From the NCBI RefSeq assembly GCF_910592395.1, contig NC_088308.1:22831501-22895500 (forward strand): a DNA stretch of 64,000 nt, written 5' to 3'. Numbering within the stretch: the first letter of the stretch is position 1; every line of letters starts with the position of its first letter. This DNA is from Lineus longissimus. Lineage: Eukaryota; Nemertea; Pilidiophora; Heteronemertea; Lineidae. The notes under the pieces are model-generated. The model was not told where the DNA came from and did no database searches. It was given only the letters and a program-made list of their open reading frames with translations. The position numbers and the translations under genes are program-made. This document shows, in pieces, positions 34,687 to 45,939 of this stretch.

Positions 34687-36783
34687 ATTTACACTTGTTA
34701 CAGTTTTGTCACTTTACCCTGCATTTATAAATACATGTACATTAATACTTCAGTGCTCTTCATTATTTGTGCATTTTGATAAATCTTATTGTGTTCCAAT
34801 TTAATAGGGGCATTTATGGGTGTAGTAAGAAGTCATCCTAAAGTGCAATGATTATTTTTCTTTAACTGTGTATTCTGCCAGCTGCAATATAGTATAGTTT
34901 CAAAATGGCAAAGATTGTGTATAGGGGTGGCACTGGATTGCATCAGAAAATGTACACAATTATTGACAAGTTTTTGTTGTGATCCAAGTTGGTTGCATGC
35001 TGCCAAATTTTTGTGACCAAATAAGGATTTCAACTATAAAAAAAACATACATGCCAAACAAAATTGCCCTTGCCACCTGCTGTTTATAGGCTTGGTTGCA
35101 TTTTGCGTATTTAGAGAAATAGTATAGTATTGTATCAATCTGACAAATTTGCCAGCAGCTTATTTAGTTTAGTTTTATTTTGAATATCGATATACGAAAT
35201 TTGTTTGAAATTACCTGATTGATTAAATCATCGATCTGAAGGCAATCAGGACAGTTGCTGTTAAAAATCATGTTTCAAGTTTTGTTGATTTTATAAATAT
35301 ATAAGTAACATCAAGAATGTATAATGGCGGTCTTTATTCATACTTGGTAAAGGTATAGAGTTCTATATTGATTAGTAATAATATCCTGTAAAGACATGTC
35401 TCCACCTTATCAAAGGTGACTTGATACCCACCTAGGCCAAAATTCTTTAAAATATTGTTACCAAAATAGCATTTCTGTCTCCCAAATGATTCTTGCCAAT
35501 GTTAAAAAGTTCTGCCATTTAATCAGTGACTGCCATTTGTTGTACCATTATGTAGCCTACTGCCAAATTCACTCATTATAATTCACCTCGCCTCGCCATG
35601 CCATTCATTCATCAAATTGTTGTGTAGCATTTCTAGACAATTCTAGTCTTCTATTGAGAAAGTGATACGTCCAAATTACTGCCATATTGTCCTGTGAGTG
35701 CCACTATCATTCTGTCTCCCAGCTGGGACTTCAAACCAACTCATTCTTTGCCAGTACAATAAGGAGCAGTGTCAAAGCCTTGGGTGTCGAGATGTGTTGC
35801 CTACTGCCAAATTCAATTCCTGCATGGTCTTGATAATACTTTGTAGAGGAAGCAATAAAGTAAAAAGTTCTACAATAGTTTTCTGAGAAATAGTGTACTG
35901 CCACAACAATGGTCATGTCTTCAGCATCACCTCTGCCAAATCCAGTTGAATATGTAATCTGTGTATAAGATAGCACTTTAAAGAAAGATGTAACAACTTG
36001 CAGCATATCCCTTCCCGTGACAGCCGGGAGAAACTTTTTTAATGTAGATTTTCGAATGTAAGCTTCTTTTTCCTTTATGATGCAAGATGACTGATTTCAA
36101 GTTTACTTCTTTTGAAACAATGTCAAGTTGCCATTTCTTTCTGAGGGCTGAGAAAGGGATGCAAAGCATAACATGTGCATGTCGTATCGCATCAGAAAAT
36201 CTGATTTTTTTTGTAAAGTGTACAGAATAAATTTTTATCAAGCGAAAGCGTCTTTGTTCAATTATTAGGTCACTGCTGGATATGGCATTAGGCATTAGTG
36301 TTTATCTTGAGTAGACCGACCGGTCTCATTAGGACAAAGTCACAACCATGTTCACTGGACAAGATGACTACAATAGTCTGCCCTGCCTGGCTTTATACAA
36401 ACTCGAAATTGAGATACAGTGCTGACTGCTGTGGGCAACCAGTATTGCCTCTTCAACCCGGCTTGTTGGAAATATCACCAATGTGGTGATGACCACTTGG
36501 AAAGACCACCACCCCTCCCCTGATCAAAAATCTAAATATTGCAAGTCCTTCCAGCTGTGTACAAGTTCGACAAGTTGCAGTTCATGTACATTGATCTGTT
36601 GTTCATGACTATCGGACATTCTCATTTAGTTGCGAGTACACACTGATTGTGAATGACTTGGTTATCATCACGTCGATCACTATCAACTGACGAGGGCAGA
36701 GCAAATCATCTTTTATAAACTCCAAAGCACGTTAGTACCACCAATCCACAAGTACTGACTATGAAACTTCCAACACAGAGATA
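34687..36783. other. 3' UTR and downstream spacer of the TASOR-like gene
   Basis: AT-rich, with candidate AATAAA signals at 35854-35859 and 36226-36231. The word CTGCCA recurs through 35150-35930. No coding exon is supported. Confidence 0.5.
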
Positions 36784-36966
36784 TGTGACCCGTCACGGCA
36801 AAACCAGGCGCATGTCGCTTTGAGCTTGGCAGGTTGAGACGGACTGTTCATTTCTCTATTGTCTGCCTTTTGTGAAATCTGAGGACATCAATTTCTTCCA
36901 TTATCTCCTGGTGTCATTTAGGCTCTTCTGTGCGAAAAGCGCCTGGTTTTGCTGTGACGGGTCACA
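36784..36966. mobile_element. MITE with ~28-bp terminal inverted repeats and TA target duplication
   Basis: Left end TGTGACCCGTCACGGCAAAA, continuing CCAGGCGC, is matched by GCGCCTGG then TTTTGCTGTGACGGGTCACA at the right end, with one mismatch. TA precedes (36782-36783) and follows (36967-36968). 183 bp with no coding capacity. TA duplication fits a Tc1/mariner-mobilised MITE. Confidence 0.87.
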
Positions 36967-36968
36967 TA

Positions 36969-38628
36969 TTACTACAAGCCATGTGCATGATGGCTCGGAC
37001 AAGGAATCTGGTAAAATGGTGTCAAACCTCAAGGCCATCTGTATGGAGGTGGAACAGGAATCTTTGAGGCAACTGAGTACATCCTACGAGCAGGATTCAC
37101 TGGCTGAAGGCCATTGATCTTGATGAAGAAGATCCATTACTTGAGCAACTCTGCATGCATCCTCTTCAAACAGGGTCTACATGACTCCATCCTTACAGAT
37201 ATGAAATAAGTGAAATGGCCTGATATGTCCAGAATATACTCTTCATACAGATTAACATGAATCTAACAATGAATTCCACATAAACACTTTATTTACAGAT
37301 ACACATACCTAAAGTGGTACACTGTGGTTAGGATTATGCATAGGAGCAACATGTTGACATGGCTTCAGCAGTTGAATTGACTGGTGTTGAAAGAATATTT
37401 CACACTTTTGGAATGGAATTATTTTTGCATATGTAACAGTGAAAAACACACACTGTTCAAAATTTGTAAACAAAAATAAAGACTAACGAGTAATCATATT
37501 ATGCTGACAACACTAATAGTATTACCATGGTCTCAGAAAATACCACAGGGGTAAAGTTAAATGTCAATATTAAAGTGATCAGCAGCAAGGTACAAATATT
37601 GTGTCAGACTCGGAGAGTGATTGTATAATACTGAAGTGACTAGCTGGGTGAGCAAACCTGCCTGTGAAGAATAATACAATATAATACGATATATTATTAC
37701 AAAATGTGGTAGAACACAATGTTTAAGTATCCTATATTCACCTCCTTAACTGAATGGATTGATACACGTATCTGAATTTGTGATCAGGACTTGGTCTGTG
37801 GTAAGGGAAGTGATATAACATAAAACAAATTACTTCAAAAATATAGCAAATGTTTGAACGACTCAGTAAATATATGTTCACAACCAGTAACAATCTGCAT
37901 AGTAGACATTTTGAGCAAATGTTTTCCACAAGTGGGCTTGCTTAATCACTGCTTATACTTTCAAAAAATTCTTATGAAGAAATATCAATGGTCCGATAAA
38001 TGTAGTAACTAAAAGTTTCTTCCTTTGTAAAACTAACAGGTACTTTGTACACTTTCATGACAGACATGGACTATAAAACACATAAAATGACTATCATTGG
38101 ACTATGTGACACACTGACTTAACTGACTGCTTGACTACAAACACACTGATTGTATACAACAACTTATGATTATCAAATACTGACATTAAGTACCGGTACC
38201 AAAACTGACAAGTTGAAATGCCTTAAAAAACACTTCTATATTCTTGTAATGACTTGTTGGTAGTAAAATGCATAGATTTTCATAGGGCAAGATGGTTAGA
38301 CAAACTCATTCATATGAACTGACAAGTCTACCCGGGTACATTATGTCTTGAGGATGGAATTGCTTGATTCTGTCAAATACAAAAGTAGGAGCTATGCCCC
38401 TTGGCAAAAAACCTGCCTTGGAAAATATCAGACTATACGCCATTTGGAAGGAATAATACAGTAACACAAAAATTATGCAACAATCATATTTAAACTTTTC
38501 AAAATATTTTGCTAACTTTATGTAACATTATATATAAATATCACAGTATTTTTTTGCATAATGAAGGTGATATGGATTTGGCTTCGACAATATAATTGTC
38601 ACCTAGATAAAGTTCTTGTTTTTAATGT
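36969..38628. other. Spacer, probably 3' UTR of the EF-hand gene near its right edge
   Basis: AT-rich with no supported gene. The part next to 38629 should include the 3' UTR of the minus-strand EF-hand gene, but I cannot fix a single poly(A) site. Confidence 0.4.
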
Positions 38629-41600
38629 CTATGGTTTACAAAGTGAAATGTTGGCTCGCTCATAAATCATAGAACAGAACGCAATGTAGTTGACGTCATC
38701 TTGTCCACCAATTTTCACATCAAACTTATCGTACAGCGTCTTCAGCTCTTGGTCATTGACGAGGCTTCCAAGGGCCAGCTCACTCAGGACTCTGCGAAAT
38801 TGTGATCGCGAGACGGTTCCATTGTGGACCCTGTCATAGTCTTCAAAGAGAGGAAACAACTGCATCCTGGTCTTTCCAACCTATTGAATGAGAAGACAAA
38901 CCAAATATTAGAATGATATGATGTCAATGCAAACAACCTAAACTGTTTCAATTTTACCACAGTCTAACTCAACATTCTTGCCTTAAGGAAGCTACTGCAG
39001 GTAGTGATGCAAGGTCTTTTTCTTGTACATAATGTTACTTATCTGTATCAAGTTGGCGGTCACTTAGTGATCCAATGCTGACGTCATCATTGCCCGATTC
39101 ACCTTTGACCTATTGCACCAAAACTTGATATCACCAACGAAGAAAATTGCCCAGTTCCTTTCATATTATAGATGTGGGCCTCCGCAATGGACTTTTGTTA
39201 TATTCATTCTCATCGAACATCAAAAGTCTTGCGAATCAATCAAAAACATACCTTTTCAGCAACTCTTTCGATACACCTGTTGAGACAGGCCTCTGTTTCA
39301 GGGTCAAGATGGTTCTGTTCCCATTCGACTGGTGGCTTGAACTGCACCGGCGAAATCAATGGGCTCTTCTCCAAATTCTTCTTGGTGAAAACTGACTCGA
39401 TTTCATCAGAGAATGCTCTGTAATCAATTTCGTCATGGTAACGAGGATCTTGGTACTTGTCTTCCAGAATGCAGATTTCCGATTCTGTCAACTCAAGTCT
39501 TGCCAGATCGAGAGCACAGGCAAATGCACTCTTCTTCATCCGGCCATGGTTTAGCTTGTCGTAAACTTTCAGGAAGTCAAGGACCCTGATCCTTTCTTTG
39601 TACACCTGAAACATTGACAAATAATGAATTCCAGAGGGATTTTCACATGAGTGATTTATCTACCAACTTGGTCTGATTTCTGTCCTCTTTAATTACCAAA
39701 CTTCTTCTTTCAAAGCTCAATATATAAGTTCACACTTTTGATGGGTGTCTGTATTGTGACAAACAGAACAAGAAACATTTTTGGCAAAAAATTCCAAGTG
39801 ATTTATGAAGATGTCTATGCCAGTCCAAGCTGATTAACTTGGCTGCCATGTCCCATGTCAGCTTACCTTTGTTTTAATCTTTGTGAGCACCCCCTCGAGG
39901 TCAGTACATGGGCCTCGCTCTGGGAGCTTCTTCCTCTGGTGCAACTTCCTTAGGTCTTCAAGTCTCTCCAGATACTTTCGGTTCTCCTGCTCTTCAGGCT
40001 GAATCTCTTGCTGGAATCGCTTGTAGTTGAATCCCATGTCGTCACAGAACTTGGCTTCAATTGCTGCCACCTCAGCCTCAGAGCAGTTCAACTCCAGCAT
40101 GGTCAGACATTGCCGGAATTGTGGTCGAGTCACGTACTGGTTATTGTGCCTAAAAGAAAAAGTGAGATAGAAAAGTTCAGTATTCAACGGAAATGTATTT
40201 GTATCAGGTGTCAAAGGAGTGTCATCTCCCACCCACGATAATCTCAGTCAGTGCAGGACTTACATCCAGATTTTGTCATCTCCCCAGTGCAGTCAGGTCA
40301 AGTTCAAATTCAAACCTCTCAGAACTAGGCCATGAGCCTACTCTTGACCAGGTCATGAGCAACAACCTTAAAGTCCTTAGATTGATAGCTACATGTTAGT
40401 GAAGATGATATGATGTCAACACTAGCAATAAAAGCAATATATTTTCTTACTTGTCAAAATCCTGGAACACTGGCTTCAGTAACACTCTTCTTTGGTTGAC
40501 CCTCTTGGTTAATCGATTCATGGCATTGTCATAGACTGTCCTGTGGTCATCTGATGCGTTGTTGAAGTCAACCGTACCTGGCTTGGGAACCAGGAAGGTC
40601 TCCTGGGGCACCACTCTGTGGGTAGGGGTCTTCTCAAGGTTTGATTGAGTGAACACTGAAATAGTGGAATCCCCCTTAGTTAACTTGTCAATTAGCCGAA
40701 TCTGTCTGTTACAAGAGTGAGTTGTTGTAGCTCTACTTCCAACCTTGCTTTTGAAAGAACTTGTGAAAGGCACTGTGGTCTCCCACATGATTTCTTTGTT
40801 TGACTTGAAAATTCAAACCTACTGGTTCCTGTCTGAGGTGTAATGCATCATGGGATAGGTCAGGTGATAAGACCACATGATGGAATTGCATAACATAATA
40901 GCAATTTGCGTTGCCAGCAAATGCCAGCTTTTTCCAACAATTGTCAGAAACATTGAATTTGAAATTTCCAGCTAATTCCAGCTTTTGACAATCTTATAGT
41001 AAAGTGACAGAGATTTCCAGCGTTGGAACTTTTACGAAAAATAAAGTTCCAGAAAATGCCAACATTTTCCACCCCATGGATAAAGTTCCAGTTTTTTGTC
41101 AGCTTTTGCCAGCTACAACTTTTTGATGAAACTCTAAATTCAAAGTGTCAGCTTATTCCAGCCAAGAGCTGGAAATTCCAGCTATTTCCAACAAAATCCA
41201 CCTGAGGTAAAATTCATTTCCCAGGGGCAGGTGCTTACATGCGGAAGCAGGAAGGGACTACACCATTGGCAAAGGAGAAAATGCCCATCCAAATCTCCTC
41301 AACTTTCTCACTCATTTGCTTGCCGGGCAAGAGCAGGCATTGTTGAGCATTGATCAAACTGGTGATATCAAGAAACTCCTTATTTGAAAATGTATTCATC
41401 ACAGCAGCTTTTTCAACACTATAGTTTAAAACAAATTTGATAATGACACTGTCAGGCTTTGCTCACCTTCGTCCAAATCATTAGTGAATTGCTTATAACA
41501 AACATGATCCCTCTTTTTCGGGTCCTGATAGTTTTCACAGAGCATGGCAAACTGTCCATCAGTGAGGTCATGGTTCTGGAGCTTGTTCAGGCCGAGGGAG

Positions 41601-44600
41601 GCCAGACTACGCCTGAAGCGGTCTTTGCTGATTGAGCCAGTCCTGAGGGGATCAAAGTCCTCGAAGAATTCTCGTGACTGAAACCGAGGAAGATACATTA
41701 AGACTGTCCTTACTGCAGCATTACCAATATGCAATACTCAACATTTTTTGTGAGATTTACCAAGGTGCGGCTCAAAACAACAGTCATCCAAGTTGAGTTG
41801 AGTTGAGAGCTCCGAGGTTTATAGTTCATAATCAGAAGAGTTTACTTCAACCTTGACTGTACTTTCAGTGACTTACCCTGGTCCTATTGGTTAAGACGAT
41901 ATGCTTGATGCGGGCCATCAGATCATCAAAAGAGACTTCAGACTTCCCCGCCATGACACTTGTATCAAATCGATCAGGAAGAGGCGAACAGGTGGCGTTC
42001 ACACGTTTCTCAGGGACTGGCTCATCGATAATGAAACCAGTGAACTCTGAATCAATTGCTTGGACAAAAGCCGGATAGTTGATGTCCTTGGTTTTTTCTT
42101 CCTCAAACATCTTTGCCAGAACTTTGAAGTCTTCTGAATTGACATTCAGGGAAAAGAAGTGGAGGATCCTTCTGAACTGGGATTTTGTGACGAGCCTTGT
42201 GTATCCGCAACCCTAAATGTGAGAGAAAAATACATATAGTCAGTCATCTAAAGGCTTGACACTCTAATTCCACACTAGTAACACAAGTTGTATGATCCTG
42301 CGCTAAGAGTTTGTAGAATGTTTCTGAAAGCACATTTACGGCACCGATAAGTTGACGTGATGCATGGACTGTCATGACAGCAGTTTGTAAACAAGAAATA
42401 TTTTCTGAACTTTTCACAAATGTTCATACAAAACTTGAACTCTTTACCATTACCATTAGAATACTTACCCTGTCATAATCGCGGAAGTAATTATGAATCA
42501 TCAGCCTCCTCTTTCGCACTTCCGAGGACAGAGTTTCCAACACAGCTTCACAGCGTTTCTTCTCCTCTGAAGTAAGATTATTCAGGCCTCTGGAGAGGGC
42601 ACCTCGGGGTGGCCTCTCAGCAGTCTGGGTTGGCTTTTTCACAAGATCAGGCGTATTGAAAGCTGGAAAAGAGAAAAGGACACTGACAACAATGCAGCCG
42701 AATATTGTATTTTCATTTCACATCACAATTTCTGCTTTCGTCATCTCCAACTGCAGCAATCTAAGCAAAATGCACACTCAAGCACTGCTCAGAGTTATGA
42801 TGCAATGGCTTTCAAGGATTTGCCCAAAAAATAATCACTCACAGTCTGGTAAAAATGATATTTTCTTACCATTCTCCATTGCATCACAGAACTCTTTGTA
42901 ATTGACGCGTCCGGTGGATGTTTTGTAGTACTCGCATGTCTTCTGGATTTCGGCCCTGCTAAGCTGTGCCTCTTTCCCAGCAGCAAGACTGAGACCACAG
43001 ATGAACTGATTTTCGGTGATCTCTCCATGCCTAAGCTTGTCGTGGTCCTTGAAGTATTCGTGGGTTCGGATACCATTCTTGAAACAAGCAACTTTGATTT
43101 TGTTGAGGATGGTCTGCATGTCATCATTGCCACCAGCCTGGAGAATAAAGAACATTGATGAGATCATGTGAAATATTACCAATTCCATTTGTACCGTTAC
43201 CACGTGCAAAGATACGGAATGTTCGGTGAGCTATGATCCAGCCCTTCTCATAAGGAGTACACTCTGTTCTAAAAGCCTTATTTGTGATGACCCCTGCCAA
43301 GCCAAATCGCGATCATAATATTGTGTTTCGATTATTGTGTAACCAACATCCATAGATGAAATTTTGGAAGTATTTTTGTCAGGCACACTTTCCGCTTGAG
43401 CTACTCACTGAAGTTGGCATGTAGTTTGAGATGTTTTCCAGCTGCCGGATGGTAGATAATGGCCTGCTCCTCTTTTCCATCATAGCCACCAAGTCATGGT
43501 GCAAATTCAGGTAGTTCAACAAACCAAAGTTTTCTGGGTCTCTGTATTTCATCACCAGCAGAGTCATTTCATGGGTGGAGACGTCAGGTGGTCCTGGGAA
43601 ACTGCGGTAGAACTGAAGAAGAAAAGTCATGGTTAGATTGTTGTGGTTTACAATTTGTGACCATGATAAGTTATGAAACTTATTTTGTTTTTATATACCA
43701 CAAGCCATGCAAAGGAAAAGTCTTTGGTGGTACCAGTTTCTTATATCTGTATTTTTTTTCTCTTTAAATTATACCAGTCAACCAACAATTCTGCTTTACT
43801 ATGCAATACAACTTCGGGCTTGGGGATGAAACCCAGGTCGCTGGCATAATTTTATGCAGATTTTTTTTCGTTGATTACACCACAGTCAATCAGATCTCTT
43901 GTTTTTACATATAAGGTTCGAGTCTGAGCAAGGAACATTACCTGGCTCTCAGTGATTGTTCCCTTGTGATGACGATCAAATGATTCATAACAGGTCCTTA
44001 AGTTAATGCCATGGTAGCTGTAATACTTAATCATTCGGGCCAAGAGTTCATCAATTTGTTTCTCAGATCCAGCAGACAGGGGGCGTACAGACCTTTCAGT
44101 ACCAAGGCTGCAAGAAAATCACATATTGGTCAGATGGATTACAAAAATCCAATAACTTTAACTTCAAAATAGTCCATTTTTCCTATATCTAACAAGATTT
44201 TTCTCAACAGCCAGTTTTTGGGGTGACTTGAAACTATTCTGCCTGAACTTAACCACTGATTTTATGATATGAAGGACATGTAAATGCATTCAGAAACCAC
44301 CATTCCAGGTTGGAATCTGAAGAAGAAAAAACCCTGGGGACAAGCAGTCTGGCAAGCATCTTATCTAGGTAGGCCTTCACAAGCCAATACACTTACAACT
44401 CCTTTGCAGCAACCTTCTGTGTTCTTGGATCATTGTTGACATCATTAGCATTAAAGTGTTTGTCAATCTCATCCAGGAATTTCTTATAGCAGATGGTACC
44501 ATTATTCCTGATGTCATATTTGTTGAGTATTGCTCTCTCCTCTTCTGGGTTTAGTTTGATGCCGAATGTTTGATACAGAGTTCTAAAGAACTGCGTGCCT

Positions 44601-45090
44601 AAAGGTGAGAGAAGAATCATAAGAAAGAGAAAACCAAAAAATAATGGTCTAAAATTTTGAAAGAAAATGTACACTCTTTATTTTGATTTAGTCTCCCTTT
44701 AAAAAGCTAAACGTTACAATCTATAGCTTGCAGCAGTTGTTTTGATAGCAAGAATGTTTAACATGCTCAATCACAATACACTGCTCTGTCTGTAGCAGTG
44801 ATCAAGACAGGAAGGAGCTGTTCACTAGCCTGTACCAAGTATGGGGTGAAATCCTAATACTGTCTCCCCCAAAGCCCCATTCTCCATATAACTGCCAAGG
44901 CAACATTTGACTTGACCAGTTCTAAAACCTGGCATACAGGGAAAGATGACACTTGACAGGCACCCAGATGATACTAACTTGTCATACATCCTGACCGTAG
45001 TCTATCAAAGTCAGGGAAAAATTCTGAGACCCTGATGCGCTGAGTTAGTGCTCTTGTGCGAATAGCATCTTCTACTGCTGCAGCAGACAT
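38629..45090 (-). CDS. Protein of eight degenerate EF-hand pairs, 928 aa, 12 exons
   Basis: Exons in transcription order: 45090-44979 (ATG), 44598-44397, 44107-43942, 43612-43409, 43137-42870, 42662-42469, 42212-41877, 41677-41467, 40655-40451, 40149-39867, 39605-39252, 38880-38629 (TAG). All GT-AG, phases continuous. The protein repeats a roughly 100-residue module eight times: F-x-D-(Y/F/H)-D-(R/K), six residues with a central G, S-Q-F-R-R, a helix, then a second hand such as LEDKYQDPRYHDEIDYRAF. Loops keep Asp at position 1 and often Gly at 6, but position 12 is Gln, Arg, Ala or Lys rather than Glu, so calcium binding is doubtful. No signal peptide or membrane segment. I do not recognise a named orthologue. 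A structural, perhaps ciliary, role is a guess from architecture and the IFT27 neighbourhood. An upstream acceptor near 45104 suggests a 5' UTR intron. Confidence 0.88.
40890..41215. repeat. Cryptically repetitive TTCCAGC-rich intron tract
   Basis: Within the intron between EF-hand exons 8 and 9, TTCCAGCT, TGCCAGCT, TTCCAAC and TGTCAGCTT recur every 10-25 bases over about 320 bases, all in one orientation. It is degenerate rather than a clean tandem array. Confidence 0.6.
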
Positions 45091-45939
45091 GTTTAGTTTC
45101 CTGAAAGCGAAGGGTTATTTGGAGATAAGCAATCGGAAACAACTACTGATACTAAACTGTAAGTGTATTGTCTTGTGCTTGCGTGGTTATGTTACTGGCA
45201 ATATACATAATGGTCTGACTATGTATGTTACTTTATGTAATAAATACAACAAGTTCCACTGACTGACTGATGTCATTGTCAGTGGTGACTGAGTCTGAGA
45301 ATAGTGAGATGTCAGATGAGTTAGCCTAAATTATAAATAGCTTTTACGAAGTAAGTTACTGGCAAAAGGTTTTTTAATGAAATACTTACTATACGTGTAT
45401 CGCTGTATTGTCAAATATATCAAATAGCATATCCTTAAGTGTATTTTATGAGTAATTATGACCCTTTTTCCTCTAAGCAGCTCCGGTTCCAGTGCTTTTC
45501 ATCATTTCATGTATGACATGCATTTGTGTACATGTGTCCTAGCAACGTTCACGTTATGACCACTAGTACCCCTAGCGGACATAACTAAACTAAATATTGG
45601 TCGCAACAGCTCTCAGAATTAGCATCAGAATTCGAGTAATTTTACAATAATTTGTTAATAGATATCAAGAATATGTTTCATTACACTAATCGTTCCTGTT
45701 ATGAGTTAACTAAAAAGTATTATTTCAATGTGCCCGGTATCTATTAATAATATCAATCATAAATGACTAATTATAACCAATTAGTGGAGTGCCCAATCAA
45801 ATTTCACTATTTCACCACGTGGCGTCTAGCACATTTAACCTGGCTTCCAAGTACTTTCGACATACCTCCTTACACTCTTTAATGTATTGACATTTTCGAA
45901 GGCGCACCAGGCTTGATATTGCAATCATCTTTGCGCAAA
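45091..45939. promoter_or_regulatory. Divergent intergenic region between the EF-hand and hnRNP genes
   Basis: The two start codons are 849 bases apart and point away from each other, so the interval should hold both promoters and 5' UTRs. A sequence GTGTCCTAGCAAC (45534-45546) has a good right half (AGCAAC) of an RFX X-box but a poor left half. No clear TATA box is identified. Confidence 0.55.

Noticed and set aside
45913-45939. Upstream start of the hnRNP at 45913
   Set aside because: The codon there is TTG. The ATG at 45940 has a good context and the family-like MDSEY start.
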